A stretch of 64,000 nucleotides of DNA from Cyanoderma ruficeps (taxonomy: Eukaryota > Chordata > Aves > Passeriformes > Timaliidae). Shown here piece after piece: positions 1 to 15,699 of this stretch (its first letter is position 1; the number at the start of each line of letters is the position of its first letter). The position numbers and the translations under genes are program-made. Where the stretch lies: contig VZDJ01000594.1 of NCBI GenBank assembly GCA_008694505.1, positions 13,568,014 through 13,632,013 of the forward strand. The letters run 5' to 3'. Below the pieces are notes generated by a model that ran no database searches, was not told where the DNA came from, and was given only the letters and a program-made list of their open reading frames with translations.

Positions 1-2099
1 ATGTTTTCCTGGCCAAAGAAGAGACCTGCGTGACTTCAGTTTTTAAAACAAGTGGCGAAGCCTGAGGAAGTGGAGGTTATCTTACCTTCGTCCTAGACTG
101 TTCTTAAAGCCTGACATGGTGGTTTGTTTGCTGCGTGGGAGCTGGCTGAGCCTGCCCTTCTTGTCCCCAGTCAGCACAGGCTGAGCCCATGCTTGCCTGT
201 ATCTTTGTCCTGAGTTGCTGGCAGCTGAGTCTGCTCTTGCCCTGCTGCAGCCTGGCCCCTGGAGATAAATCCCCAGTCCTCATGCCTGGGAGAGAGTAAA
301 ACTGTCCTGTTTTATCCTTTCTGAATGTCTGTGCCAACATCCTGCTCTGCCCCAGCAACAGGCCATGCAGGAGACCTCAGGTTTGCACATTGCAGCTCAA
401 GAGAGACCACAGGTACCAGTGTGGCTCCAGTTTGTTGTGGGGGCAGTAGGGGTGCTGGGGAGGGAGCATCCTTCTCAAGGCCATTGGCACTGGTGTGCCC
501 TGCAGCATGTGTGCACGGACTGCAGGCCAGTGCTCTTCTCCTGGTCTGCTCTCTATTTTCCCTTTGTTTCTCAAGGATTTCTATTAAACTTTAACATTCA
601 ACTGCTCTTCTGGTTCTCATCTGCCTTCGTTTTCTCTGACCTCTTTGTGTCTGGTGGGAAGCTCACCCCTTCCCATGCTTCACTGGGCTCTGGTACAGGG
701 AGGGTTTGTGCTACCATCCCACTTTTCCCTGTCCTTCCCAGAGCTGGGGGTAATTTTTGCTGCCCTATGGCAGGTAAACGTACCCCCGGCATGGAAGAGC
801 AGCTCCCAGCATAACTGCTTTGGTTTGTGGTCTCCCTTGTACCTTACAGACTACCCTGTGCATCATTCATTAACCAAGGGGAACAGTGCAGTCCAGCCTT
901 ACAAGAGGGGTAGGAAGGCTTGGGTGCCCAGAGCTGGTCCTTGCTGGTTCAGGGTTCTGTCCCTCCAGAAGGGTAGGTGAATGCTGGGTGCTTGGGCAGG
1001 TTCATGGGGCCCAGAGCAGGTGCTGATGTGTGGGCCTTGGGTCTGGTAGAAAGCCCTTCCCTCCCCTCTCCTCACCGCCCACCATTTCCCAGCGCTGGGC
1101 CCTGTTTCTCTGGTCTCCTTGGTGACAATCTCATCTCTCCTCGGCTTCTCTCCAGCACCTGAAAATAGCCTCCGAAAGTGGAGATGCCTGCTCCCTTCCC
1201 TGCTGCCAGCACCCGCGATGGCAAGGCTGGAGCCAAGCTGCTCTGCACAGCACAGCTGTAAGGGCCTGGCCCCATGGGCCCCTGCACCACTGCGGGATTT
1301 GGGCCCCCCTGTGAGCCAGCACCGAGGCCCCGGCCTCGTCTCTCTTCCTGCCTGCTGTGAGGCAGCACCAGGGAACTCCTTGTACCCCACCACAGGCCGG
1401 TATCCAGCTGTCCCCTGCAGCCAGACAGCCCTGTCCCTTTGGCCCTGTAGCCACCTCACCCGCAGCTGCCCCGGGCCAGCCCGACAGCCTCCCAGAAATA
1501 GAGAAGGGAGCCGGGAGCGGGCAGAGGATGAGCAGGAGGGGGTGACCCGCAGCAAGGAGGGAGGTTACCCCACAGGTCGGGCTGCCCCTGCCGTGGGACC
1601 AGGGTCGCTGTGGACAGTGAGCTGCAGCAGGACCCCGGGCAGGGACAGGCAGGGCTGGGCAGTGTCGAGGACAGAGAGTCCGCATCCACCCAGCCCATGG
1701 CTGGACCCAGTGGTTCTCCAGTATCCCCGTGGAGAGGGGAACATGGTGCCCTCCACCCGCGCGGGGCGGGGGCAGCACCGGGCAGGCTGGACCGCGTCCC
1801 GACGGCGCGGAGCACCGCTCCTGGAGGACGGGGGTCCACGGAGCAGGGTGTCCCTCCCTCCATCTCTCAGCCATCCCTCCATCGCCCCCTCCCTCGGGTC
1901 GCCAGGACCAGCGCTGTCCCCAGGGCCGCGACCACCCAGCTCCGCCCGGGGCGGGCGGGCGCTGCTCGGTGGTGTCGGCCGTGTGTCCCCCCCCGCGGCG
2001 GTGGCGGTGAGGGCATGGCTGGCATTGCTCGCTGACACTCTATCTGCCAGGGCCACGCCAGCCGCGGGCCCAGAATAGCAGCGCTGCCCCGCAGATAGC
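1..2099. other. Upstream intergenic region / possible 3' end of a neighbouring gene
   Basis: I see no exon with recognisable protein similarity here. The first 1.7 kb is moderately GC-rich and unique-looking. A variant poly(A) hexamer lies at 583-588. If the PRKAG3-CYP27A1 block is inverted relative to mammals, the gene to the left would be expected to be TTLL4 and this could be its 3' UTR. That is inference from synteny alone. The last 350 bases merge into the CpG-rich promoter of PRKAG3. Confidence 0.4.
583..588 (+). terminator. Possible polyadenylation hexamer ATTAAA
   Basis: ATTAAA is the commonest variant of AATAAA. It is followed by a T-rich and CT-rich stretch that could serve as the downstream element. 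No coding exon is visible upstream, so it can only be assigned tentatively to a gene entering the window from the left on the + strand. Confidence 0.25.
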
Positions 2100-5576
<3,477 letters not shown>

Positions 5577-8505
5577 CCCACGGTGCTCCATCTTTCTCCA
5601 CTTGCACCCTCAATTTCTCTCCACTTCAGGTAGGCACCACCCCCCACTGCTCTGTCCCCTCCCTGCTGCTGGGTCACCTGCCTCTGCCCCATCCAAAGGG
5701 GTCCTGGGGGATGAAGGAGGCTGGGTGCCCAGGTGAGGACAGCAGAACCCAGATACTGCTTGTCCCAGGGGTACACAAGGATTCCTGGTGACTGAGAGGA
5801 AGGCTGGGGGCACCTTCCATGAGACACTCTGCCAGAGTCCCATTCAGGCAGCATGTGGAATGCAGGTTTTCCAGGTCCCTGGGCTTTGGGCTGAGTGAGG
5901 GTTTTGGGGTGTGATGCACCCCAAGACAAAAGCCTATTTTTGATCTTGCCTCAATTCCCCTTGAGACCTGAGCACCTCCTGTGCCATTCCCAAGGGAACC
6001 AGAGCAGACAGACCCCCACTTGCACACCCCAGACATGCTGCCCACCACTAGCCATAAGCAAAATATGGCCAACCATGGGCCCCAGTTGGCAGAGCCCCTC
6101 ACCCCCTCCACTTGCAGCAGCCCCAAAACTGTCTGTTCCAGTGACAGGGTTCACTCCCAGGTGGCACTGGAACCACACTGCTTGGCCACCTGCAGCTGGC
6201 TCTGTTCACCCATTGCCGGGTGAATCCTTACTGGCTATGGGCGGGCATGTTCCTGGCACCCACTGTGGCACATCTTTAGGGGTGAAATGAGGAGGGGGAG
6301 CTGGCTCCAGTTCCCAACTGCTTCCCAAAGGTAATTATGCTTTTTGGGGTGGTGGCAGGCAGTGGGTAGGGATATGCCTGTGCCTACCAGTTACCCCAGC
6401 AGTGCCCAGCTGCTTTGCACAGACGGGGACTGGGAATGATGTTTGTTAGCCACACATGGGATATCGTCCTTGCCCCCCTCGCCCCATTCCCCCACCACAG
6501 TGCCTTCACTCACCCTATTCCTGGTGCCCACAGGGGTGGTTATGTCAGGAGCTGCAGGGGACCCCTGAGATGTCCTCCTTCAGCCAAGCTGCCCTCCCTC
6601 CTACCCCAGGGCTTGCATACAAGCAAGGAATGGAGGAAAGACCCCAGTGTCCACTGGGATGATTGGAGGGGCCATGTCACAGGGTACCCAGTCCAGCACT
6701 GATTTGGGGTTATGGTCTCTCACACGCTCTCTCGCCCCACAGGCATCAATCGATCCTCACTCTGAAGACACCAGGGAAATGCCACTGTCTTTTCTGACTC
6801 GGGGATCTCTTGTGTGACCTGTGAGAAGGAGGCTTGGGCCTGAAGGCTCTCTGTGGGGTCACCCCAGTCCTCGGGCTTGTCTTGAGTCCAGGGCTAGATC
6901 CAGAAAGTCTTGGAGAGGCAGAAACACTGAAAATGGGACCCAGGGGTGCCTCCTGCCAGTGAGCACAGTGATGCTCAGTGGGCACTGTGCTGGAGGGGCT
7001 GCAACATGCCTGCAGCTGGGCAGAGCCCCATATAGCCCCAGAGGACCTGGCCACCCCTCTGCCATCCTGCTAATGGATTTGAGCATTTCTATTGTGGCTC
7101 CCTCCTAGTGAACACAGTCCCGCTGTCTGTGCCCGGTGCCTGGTAGCGTAGGCTCAGCTGCACACACAGGCTTTTTTATTTTAGGCTCACACAGGATTGG
7201 AGCTCTCTGGCAGAGGCACAGTCTGTGCCAGAGCAAGCAGCAGGATGGGCACTTGCATGGAGACCCTGCGCACGTTTTGGGATGGGCAGGGGATATTTAT
7301 TTATTTGTTAGCCTGTTCAGCCTTGCTGTAACAAAGCAGCCTGATCCAAGAACTGTCTCTTGCCTTTCTGGGGTAAAGCTGGGCATGACTCCTCTGGAGA
7401 ACCAGGTTGGGGAAGGGGTACTGGCTGCTTGCCAGCAAGTCTGGCACTGGCAAAGTGGGACCTCTGTCCATGTGGGTAGAAACAAGGAGATGGGGACACA
7501 GGGCATGCAGTCTTAATCATGGTGGTGGTGTGCAGGTCCCTTTGGGGACACACTGAGGGACAGAATCTTTGGTACCAGCAAGATTTCTGCCTGCTGCTTC
7601 CCTCAGTCCAAGAAGAAGGAAAAGTATGAGGGGTTCACTGTTAAAAAAGCCCCATACCCCATCCCTCGAGGACCCTGGGCAAATGGCAGTGCTTCCCCTG
7701 CCTGTGGCTGCTACCAGCTGTGAGCCTTGCAATGGTCCTGGCTTGGTGGTAGGGGATTCTGAGCTGATCTTTCTCCTGCTTTGCCTGCAGCGAGCCCTGC
7801 CATTCCCAAGACCCCATATCAGAATCTCAGTGCAATAACAGCTGAGAGTGGAAAGTCCCACGAACTAAACACCCCTCCTGTGGTGGCTGGTCTGCCAGGG
7901 GACAAAATACCAGTGCTGGGTGGTGACATCATGGGGAATATGCTGTGTTATTGCTGTGCTTTCCCAGGACCAGGGCTGGCTCCGTCCCTTGGGAAAGGTG
8001 CAAACCACAAATGCCACCAGCACTGAACCCTCCCCTGGGGGCAAGGGGATAAGTGAGGCACAAAGAAGCTTCTGAGGCCAAGGTCAGCTGTTCAGAGAGG
8101 ACCCAGATGTCCTGGCTCCTGGCACAGATCCACACGCAGCTACACAAGGACAGGATGAAGGAGACACTGAATGGCTGCAAGCCCCCTCCCTGCTTTCCCC
8201 CAGCCCAAAAGAGCTCCCAGGTTCCTGATTCAGCCCAGCTGGGCACAGGATGGTGGGGAAACAAGGCCCCTGCAGTGTGTCAAAAGCACAGCAGTTCCCC
8301 AAGCCTCCTGCTGATTTTGGGCAGGGGTATACTAGTGCCCCAGGGGTGAGTTGGAGGCAATCTCTCATCCCCCCCACCTTTCCCACTGTGGGGCTGTGAG
8401 CCCCCTGGCCCAAGCTGGCCAGGGAAGGGGTTTGCCTTCCTGTCCTCCTTGTGGGGCAGTAAGGGGGGTCTCCATTTGGCACCCAGGGTGGGGGTGGACG
8501 TGCAG
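5577..8505. other. Convergent 3' interval between PRKAG3 and CYP27A1
   Basis: This 2.9 kb gap separates two genes transcribed toward each other. I see no coding exon in it. I found no AATAAA on the + strand for PRKAG3, so its 3' end may use a variant signal. On the - strand AATAAA occurs at 7175-7180 and twice at 7296-7305. These are plausible polyadenylation signals for CYP27A1, giving a 3' UTR of about 1.2-1.3 kb. No known repeat is evident. Confidence 0.4.
7296..7305 (-). terminator. CYP27A1: Candidate CYP27A1 poly(A) signals (overlapping AATAAA)
   Basis: Read on the - strand, AATAAATAAA contains two overlapping canonical hexamers about 1.2 kb past the CYP27A1 stop codon. A third AATAAA lies at 7175-7180. 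Which one is used, if any, cannot be told from sequence. Confidence 0.35.
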
Positions 8506-11500
8506 TCAGGGGGCTCCTGGGCGAGCGATGAATTCCAGGTTGATGGGCTTGTCAGCCACCAGGACAATGCGGGACACAGACGTCACTTCCACGCCACGGG
8601 GGTCCGGCCGCACCTCATATGCCTGGATCATCTGTGGGGAGAAGGAGGGTTGAAGTGCCTTGGGGACTCCCTGGGGCCCCTATCCCGCCTCATGGCAAGA
8701 CACTCGAAGTGGGGGGATCCCTACTTACCCTGGCAAGGGCCAGGTGCATCTCCAGCTCAGCGATGCGGCGTCCGACACACGCACGAACCCCGTAGCCGAA
8801 CGGGATGGAGCTGAAGGGGTGGTGAGGGGAGCCATGCCCCCGGAGCCAGCGCTGGGGCAGGAACCGCTCAGGCTCGGGGAAGTAGGTCTCATCGTGGGAC
8901 ATCGCGTAGTGGGCCAGGACAAAGAGAGTCTGCAGGGCAAGAATTGGGGTTTAATGACCCCACCTGGCCCCACTGAGTGCAGTAGGGGTCCCCACAGCAC
9001 AGCCCCCACTCACGTTCTTGGGGAAGAGGTAGTCTCCGATGACAATGTCCTTCTCATAGAAGACCCTGGCGTTGGTGGGCACCACAGGGTAGACTCTGGG
9101 ATATGGGGAGAGTTAGTGGGGGAGCAGGACTCATCTGGAGATCCCGGAGAGAGCAAGATGCAGGCAGGACAAGGCTCAGCAACTCCCCAGGGTGGGAGGT
9201 GGATATGTGCAGTACAGAGGGACTGAAACCCAGCCTTGCATCCTGCCTGGCTGGTGCATCCCCCCTGGAGAAGGGGCTGATGACCAGGACCTCAGGGCAG
9301 GGACAAGGCTGGGATGTACCTCAGAGTCTCCTTGATAATGGCCCGAAGCATCGGCAACTTGGGGATATCCTCAGCCGCAGGAAACCGGTCGGGAGGCACA
9401 ACAGCTTTCAGCTCCTGGTACAGGGTCTCCTGGATGTCGGGGTCCCGGGAGAGGTGGTACAAAGCCCAAGACAGCGTGTTGGAGGTCTGGGGGAGTGGAG
9501 CACCAGGGGGAGTGAAGGAATTGGGGCCAGTACCTGAGCAACCTTGTGCCAAGCACAGCATCAGTATGGCACCAGAGAGCCCCTGCTCTGGTGTACAGAA
9601 AAGTCAGGGGTGAGGGGCAGCAAGCACAGGGGAGAGAGAGGCAGGGAGCAGGGTACGAAGCAGAGCAGAGGACAGGGTCTGTATGACCAGTCCCTGAGGG
9701 TTTGCCCTGTGGGCCATCAGCCCTGCAGCAACCAGGCTAGAGCTCGCAAGGGCAGGGTGGTGCATGGCCCCATGAGTTCCCCTGGACGTGGAACTCAGCA
9801 GCGATCCCCTGGCAGCAGCTTCCTGACTCTCACCGTGTCCACACCGGCCAGCAGCAACTCGGCCACACTGCCATAGACCTCGTCCAGGCTGAGTCTGCCA
9901 CTGGCCAGCAGATAGCTCAGGTAGCCGGACACCTCCTTGCCACGCTCCACCTGCCCCTCCAGCTCCTCCATCTTTCGGTCAATCAGTCTCTTGCCTACAG
10001 AGAAAGAGAGTGGGAACCAGAGCTGACAGAGCGAGGGCTGCCAAAAAGACATTTTTGGACTGTCCTGCTTTTGCGGGTCCTTAGGGATTCCAGTGCCACC
10101 ACACTGGACCCCCATTGTCACTGCTCACCAAAGGCGAAGATGGTGTCCCAGCTGTCCAGGTAACGGTCCCAGAAGGGCAGCACCTTGCGGCTCCATCGGG
10201 GCAGGACAGTGGCAAAAATGGAGTTCTTGAACATGAGGTTGATGGAGTCAATGAAGTGCTGGGTCTCAGCAGGGACCTGCTGCTTGAGGCACCCGATGCG
10301 GGTCTCAAAGAGGATATAAGAAATGCCTGCGGGGGACAAACAACATCCAGACCTCCGGGGGAATGGGAAGAGTGGAACAGGGCAGGGGTGAGGAGGAGGT
10401 CACCCCTACCTTCCAGGGCAAAGCGGTAGAGCAGGTTGGCCACGTCCCCCACCAGCACCCCCGAGGGGCTGCGGCTCCGCTCCTCCCGCAGCCGCAGCAT
10501 CAGGTCTGACACAACCTCCCCGATGGCATCCGCGTACAGCAGCGCCTCTGAGGGTTTCAGCAGCCGCTTGTTGAGCACCTGGCGCAGGCGGTACCAGCGC
10601 TCCCCTTCCCTGGATGGGGATGAAGCTCAGCGCTGGGGCAGGGGGCAGTGGCTGGCAGCAGTTCCCTAATCCCTGTGGGAATACTCCCCACCCCAGGCTG
10701 GAACCATCCCAGGGGTCATTCCACCCGCTGTGGGCACACCCTTCTTGGTGGGGACAGACGGCTTGCAGGAGTGGGAGTAATGCAAACTGCCACCTGGGCC
10801 CTACACCTAAGGAAGGGGCAGGAGATGCGTCCTGCCCCAGAGAGCACAGCCAGGGCAGGACTCACTCAGTGAAGGGTCCGTAGGGCAGGCGTCGGGTGTC
10901 CCGATGCTCCTTCCACAGGGCCATGTCGCTCCGCATGGGATACTTGCCCTCCTGCCGTAGCAGCTGCTCCAGCACCACTGGGCTCCCAATGTTGATGTTC
11001 CTATAATGTCCGAAGGTTGATTTCCAGATAGGTCCATAAAGACGTCGGGATATCACCTGTGATGCACAAAGCATGGCAGGGTCAATGGGACAAGCTGGGT
11101 CAGAACCTCCCTGCCCCAACGCTGCCCTAAATGTGCCTGTCTGCACCCATCCCATAGATGGCTCAGCATCACTTGAGCTCAGGCACCTGCCTCTGACCCT
11201 CCCAAGATGGCAGCATCCTTGAAGTGCTCTGCAGATGGCCTGGGCAGGTGTCTCCAGGCTCATTTCCTCTCCCAGCACTAACTACACCAGGCACTAACCC
11301 CCCAGCACAGACTGGCACATCCTTTACCCACCCCAGAGATGCAGAGACAGCCTGGTGGGTCTTTTGGGGAAGGAAGACCAAGAAGGGACAGAGACAATTG
11401 CCAAGCACAGGACTGTGCTGAGATGCAGGACCATTGCAGCAACCACCAGCAGGACTAAGTCCTGCTGTCCCCAGCACGGCCCCAGCTCTGCTTAACCTGG

Positions 11501-13357
11501 GGACAACAGTTGCCGAGTGGGTCCTTGAACTTATCACCCAGTAAGAGTGGTTAATGATCAGCGGTGGGAGGGCAGCACCAGGCTGGGGCATGACCGGGCT
11601 GCTCCCAGAACAGGCTGTCATCTCCAGGGCATGGCCCTGGGGCCACAGGCTCACAAGCCAGCTAGGGGATGTCCACCAACATCAGCCCTGCCCTGGGTCC
11701 TGTTGGCTGCAGCTCCCCTCTCCTTGTCTGCAGCCACAGGTGCCATGCCTGCTTCCCTGGCAGGGAGCACCGTGACCTCCAAGTGCATCCATTGGGGGCA
11801 GCTGGGCACCCCTTTGCAAGTGGATCTGCACAGGGCCATGTCCAAAGGTCACTTTCCACCCCACCAAGGCACTGCCAGAGCCCCTGCAGAGCATGGCCAA
11901 GCATGGGGGGATGCAGGGGACTTAGCAGGGAAGCCCTGGTCCCCATTCCCCGTGGCTGCGGGGATGCACGTGGTACAATCTCCCTTGGTGACTGTCTGCA
12001 TCGCAGCCTGCGCCTGGATTCAGCTGGATTCGTCACCACGGGGAGACGTTCCTCGTGCATGGTGGCAGGAGGAGGGGGAGGGATGGCCGCCCTGGTACTG
12101 CAGGCAGCTCGTGGGCATGGGGCAGCTGTGCTCCGGCTTGAAGCCTGCCCACCAGCATCTGCTGGCAGCCAGGACCTGACACAGTGCAGGCCTTGGAGAG
12201 CTGGGCTGTGAGAAGCTAGAGCTGCCTGGATCTGGGGAAAGGCACCTCCAGAGCATGTGGGCATCTTTCTGCAAAGCCAGGTTGTGCTCAGAGTCCCACG
12301 GGCAGGAGGGAGCAGGAGGGAGCTCCAGTGACTACACCCTGAAATCCCACTGTCCTATGATAACCCCTTCTCCAACCAGCAGTGCCTGGTGCTCTGAGAT
12401 GCCAGGGAGGCCTGATCCTACTGCACACTTCTCGGGCTGGTCAGAGCTCCAGGGCGCTGGAAGATGCCACCTGGCTTGCAGCCAGCTAAACCCATTGCTT
12501 GCTTCATCCGACGTATGAGGAAGTGTTGACAGAAGAAAACAAATACCTCTGCCTACCCATCCCCTGCCTTGATATAATCTGCCCAAAACCCTGCCTGGTC
12601 ACCTGCACCCAAAACCGCTGCTCCCTCCAGCCATCACAGCCGGGAGCCCGGGGATGCCAGGACTCCGTGAGATGCCCCCGAACCTTTGCCCTCAGCTGCC
12701 TGGCCGGCTCGGAGATGCTGGGGCAGCCCTGGGCTGGCTGGACCCTCCCGAGGTCACTCGGTGCTGCTGGCCCCACTCTGCCTGCTGGCCCCAGCATCAC
12801 CCTACGGTGCCGGGTGCCCCCCACCGCCCAGCCCTCTGCTCCCCTGCCCTGCCGCCCCCGCTCAACTCCCTGCCGTCACTTGTCGGCAGCTAACCCCCTC
12901 CCTGGAGCCCATCTCCTCTTGCTCCCAGCCCGCACCCACTTCCTCCCTTGCAAAGCCCCCCCGGGTACAGCACCCTCCCTGCAGTCCCCCCGGTAGCCCC
13001 TCCATCCCACGCACCCCTCCCAACCCTCCCCCCCACCCTACGCCCCCATGCAGGGTCGCCAGGCCCCCACGCAGCCCGACCCCCGCATCCCCGCAGCCCG
13101 CGAGCCGGGCTGCCCCGGCGCACCTGCAGCCGGTGCGTGTGCAGCAGGTAGCCCCGCAGGAACAGCCAGACGAAAGTACGGAACAGCCCCGGCCCCGGTA
13201 GCTCCTCCGGTCCCTTCAGCCGCGCCGGCCCCGCCGCCGCTGCCGCCGAGCCCCCGGTCCTGTGCGGCGGTCCCGGGCTGCTGCGCGGCGGCGGCGGGCG
13301 GGGGCGCAGCAGAAGCGGCAGCAGCGGCAGCCGGGCCCCGCCGCTCGGGCCCGCCAT
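8506..13357 (-). CDS. CYP27A1: Sterol 26/27-hydroxylase, mitochondrial cytochrome P450 27A1
   Basis: This is a mitochondrial inner-membrane P450 that oxidises the cholesterol side chain in bile acid synthesis and also 25-hydroxylates vitamin D; electrons come through adrenodoxin. Nine coding exons on the - strand: 13357-13124, 11056-10866, 10609-10410, 10326-10129, 9994-9834, 9486-9320, 9095-9014, 8929-8729, 8631-8506 (TGA 8508-8506). All have GT-AG borders and consistent phases and sum to 519 residues (human 531). The N-terminus is Arg/Pro/Ala-rich and poor in acidic residues, as expected of a mitochondrial presequence. Key motifs: I-helix AGVDTTSNT near residues 324-332, K-helix ETLR (Glu381, Arg384), YPVVPTNAR, and the haem-binding [12 protein letters not shown] with axial Cys462. 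Exon count and placement match human CYP27A1. CYP27B1 and CYP27C1 are the alternatives; synteny with PRKAG3 and WNT6 argues for 27A1. No frameshift or missing catalytic residue is seen. Intron 1 (11057-13123) holds no other feature I can name. Confidence 0.94.
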
Positions 13358-13640
13358 GCTCCGTCGGCAGCGCACGGGACGGGGCGGGGCGGGGAGACAC
13401 CGAGGGTGGTGGGGGGCGGCACCGGGGGCGGTGCGGGGGGCGGTGCGGGGGCGGCAACCGGGCACCGGCACCGGGGGCTGAGAATCGCGCAGTGGGTACG
13501 GCGCACCGGGGATAGAGAATCGCGCACCCGGTGCGTTGTGCAACGGGTACTGACCCCGGCTGCTGCGCTCTAGATGCGGGTACCGGCTGCTGCTCAGCGG
13601 GGACCGGGCACCGGGCAGTCCATACCGTGCGCCTTGTGCC
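13060..13640. promoter_or_regulatory. CYP27A1: CpG island over CYP27A1 first exon and promoter
   Basis: CpG density is very high around the first coding exon and 300 bases upstream of its ATG at 13357 (- strand). Runs of GGGGCGG and GGCGGTGCGGG lie just upstream of the ATG. No TATA box is visible. This fits a CpG-island promoter firing leftward. Confidence 0.65.
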
Positions 13641-14130
13641 GGCTGCGGCACACCTTCTACCGGGCCGTGGAGACCGGCTGCAGTGTGCTATGTACTCGGT
13701 ACAGCACACTGGGTACCGTGAGCCATACACCAAATACTGAACACTGGTGACTGCTCAGCAGCATCACAGACAGGGCACCTGGTGCTAGGTTCTGGAATTG
13801 GCATCAGTGGTACCCAGTGCCATGTACCAGGTACTGGGTTCCATGTGTTGTGCATGATGGAACTATGCACAAGGCAGCTGGCAGCCAGCACTGCTGCAGG
13901 CGGTACAGCATGGCAGGTGCTGGCACAGCAGGTACGGCACCCTGACACGATGGAGCCTGCGGCACCAGATGCTGCATCCTGGGTATTGCACAGAGGCAGT
14001 GGGTGTTAGGCATTGCACACCAGGCACAGGCACGAGGACTGGGCACAGCACCAGCCAGGGCACAATATGTGCCAGCTCTGGCATTGCACTCTGGCACTGG
14101 GTACCACATGCCAGACCCTGCACGCCTTGC
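13430..14130. repeat. Degenerate tandem-like array rich in GGTAC and GGCAC words
   Basis: Words such as GGGTACC, GGTACTGGG, GGGCACC and CAGTGCC recur at irregular 15-40 base spacing through this block (for example near 13497, 13546, 13580, 13699, 13808, 13931 and 14098). No unit is perfectly repeated, so this is a decayed minisatellite or a low-complexity region. It sits directly upstream of CYP27A1 and fades to the right. Confidence 0.5.
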
Positions 14131-15129
14131 CTCAGCTCCAGCTTCACCACTGGGCCTGCTCTTCAGGTCTGCTTGTCCTCCTGGACTGAGCTGTCCTGCC
14201 TTGCTTCTGTCCCCTACCTGTCACCCCCCTGTGTCTGCCTTGTCCTCCAGCAGTGCAGGATGGTGCTGTGGGGAGCTGGGTCCAAACTGTCCCAGGCTCT
14301 CTTTCAACACTTCCTCCAGGCACTGCCAGCCAAGACCACAGATAGAGAGACACTGGTAAGCCCACTGCGGCTGCAGGCAACACACTGGAGGGAGGTTTGG
14401 TATGTTTTCATGCCAGGGAGAGAATGGCTCCAGCTCCTGCCTCAAGCTGGTGTACGCCAAGCTGTCCAGCCCATGAGCAGGAGCCTGCTGGGGTGTCTGG
14501 GATCACGCATGCAGGACATGTAGGCTCTGGCCAACCTGGGACAGTAGAGCAGGGCAGTACTCTGTCCAGGTGTCACTCCAGGGATGTCCAGCACCATGTC
14601 TCTGGGACACCAGTGCTGATCATTAACCGCCCTTATCAGCCATTGGGTACAAGGTCCTGGACAGGGAGGTTGTGTGAGGATGGGCAGGTATCTGAGAGCC
14701 CCGTGAGTGGCTGTTCTTGTCCTCGGCCCTGTTCTTCCCCTCGGCCCTGTCTCACCAGGGGAGTGGGAGTGTCCCGTGCTGGGCTCCAGGCTGATGCTTT
14801 GTGTGCTCCCTGCCAGCGGAGCCGGGACTGGGGCGTAGGACGCGGGCACCGCTGCGCCTGTAGACACCCCTGAGGCACCCCAGGCTGAGACAGCCAAGAA
14901 CAAGCGCCTGCTGCCATCTCATGGCTGCTCACAGCCAGCTCTGTCGCTTGCCCTGCCCCGGCCGGCTTCAGAGCCGGGGCAGCCGGAGAGCCCGAGCCCG
15001 AGGACTTCTGTGAGCTTCCCAGCCTGGGAAACAGAGACCTGTAGCTCTCACTGCCCCTGGCAGAGGATGGCTTGGCCTCTCCCAGTCTGCTGTAACTGTG
15101 GTTTCCTCTTCTGAGCAGTGGAACTCTGC
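14131..15129. other. Intergenic, no feature seen
   Basis: This is unique-looking GC-rich sequence between the CYP27A1-side repeat array and the CR1 relic. I see no exon with protein similarity, no RNA gene and no clear repeat. Confidence 0.4.
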
Positions 15130-15590
15130 AACCTCTTTCAGTTTAAAACAATTGCCTCTTGGAAAAAGAGGGAAAGTGACACTTCCTGGTAAAATGTCTC
15201 TCTCCATCGTTCTTACAAGCCTGCTTACATATTGGGAGGTTGCAATAAGATGTTCCTGAGCCTTCTCCAGGTTGAACAACAAAAATCTCTCAGCCTGTCT
15301 TCACAGGAGAGGTGCTCCAGGCCCACAATCATTCTGTAGCCTTGTCTGGCTCGTCTGAACCTGCTCCAACAGGTTCATGTCTCTCTTGCACTGAGGACCC
15401 CAGAGCTGCTCTACTCCAGGTGGGTTCTCACAAGTGTGGAGTAGAGCAGGAGCAACCACCTTCCCTGCCCTGCTGGGCATGCTTCTTATTTTCCAGTCTC
15501 AAATGCGATCTGCTTTCTGGGCTGCAAGTGCACATGGTCAGCTCATACAGAGTTTTTGATCCACCAGTGCCCATGACTCCTTCTCCGCCG
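15130..15590 (-). mobile_element. CR1 LINE fragment (3' part), old and diverged
   Basis: Read on the + strand this block carries, in the expected order, hallmarks of the antisense CR1 3' region: CAGTTTAAAACAATTGCC, GCAATAAGATGTTCCTGAGC, CTCTCAGCCTGTCTTCACAG, GAGAGGTGCTCCAGG, CTGCTCCAACAGGTTCATG, CCCAGAGCTGCTCTACTCC, CTCCAGGTGGGTTCTCAC and TTTCTGGGCTGCAAGTGCAC. The element therefore lies on the - strand. It is 5'-truncated like most CR1 copies and has many substitutions and small indels, with no open reading frame. It is a lineage marker for birds and other sauropsids. It abuts the CATC-type repeat containing an assembly gap. Confidence 0.88.
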
Positions 15591-15594
15591 GGCA

Positions 15595-15690
15595 GCTCTC
15601 CATCCATCCNNNNNNNNNNNNNNNNNNNNNNNNNNNNNNNNNNNNNNNNNNCATCCGTCCATCCGTCCATCCGTCCATCCATCCGACAAA
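15595..15690. repeat. CATC/CCGT tetranucleotide repeat with assembly gap
   Basis: CATCCATCC units lead into a run of 42 N (15610-15651), followed by CCATCCGT-type units. The gap is probably an unresolved simple repeat of unknown true length. Confidence 0.85.
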
Positions 15691-15699
15691 ACCGGTACT

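Noticed and set aside
8506..13357. Alternative call of CYP27B1 or CYP27C1 for the P450 gene
   Set aside because: Exon structure, length and sequence match 27A1 best, and it lies next to PRKAG3, WNT6 and WNT10A as CYP27A1 does in other vertebrates.
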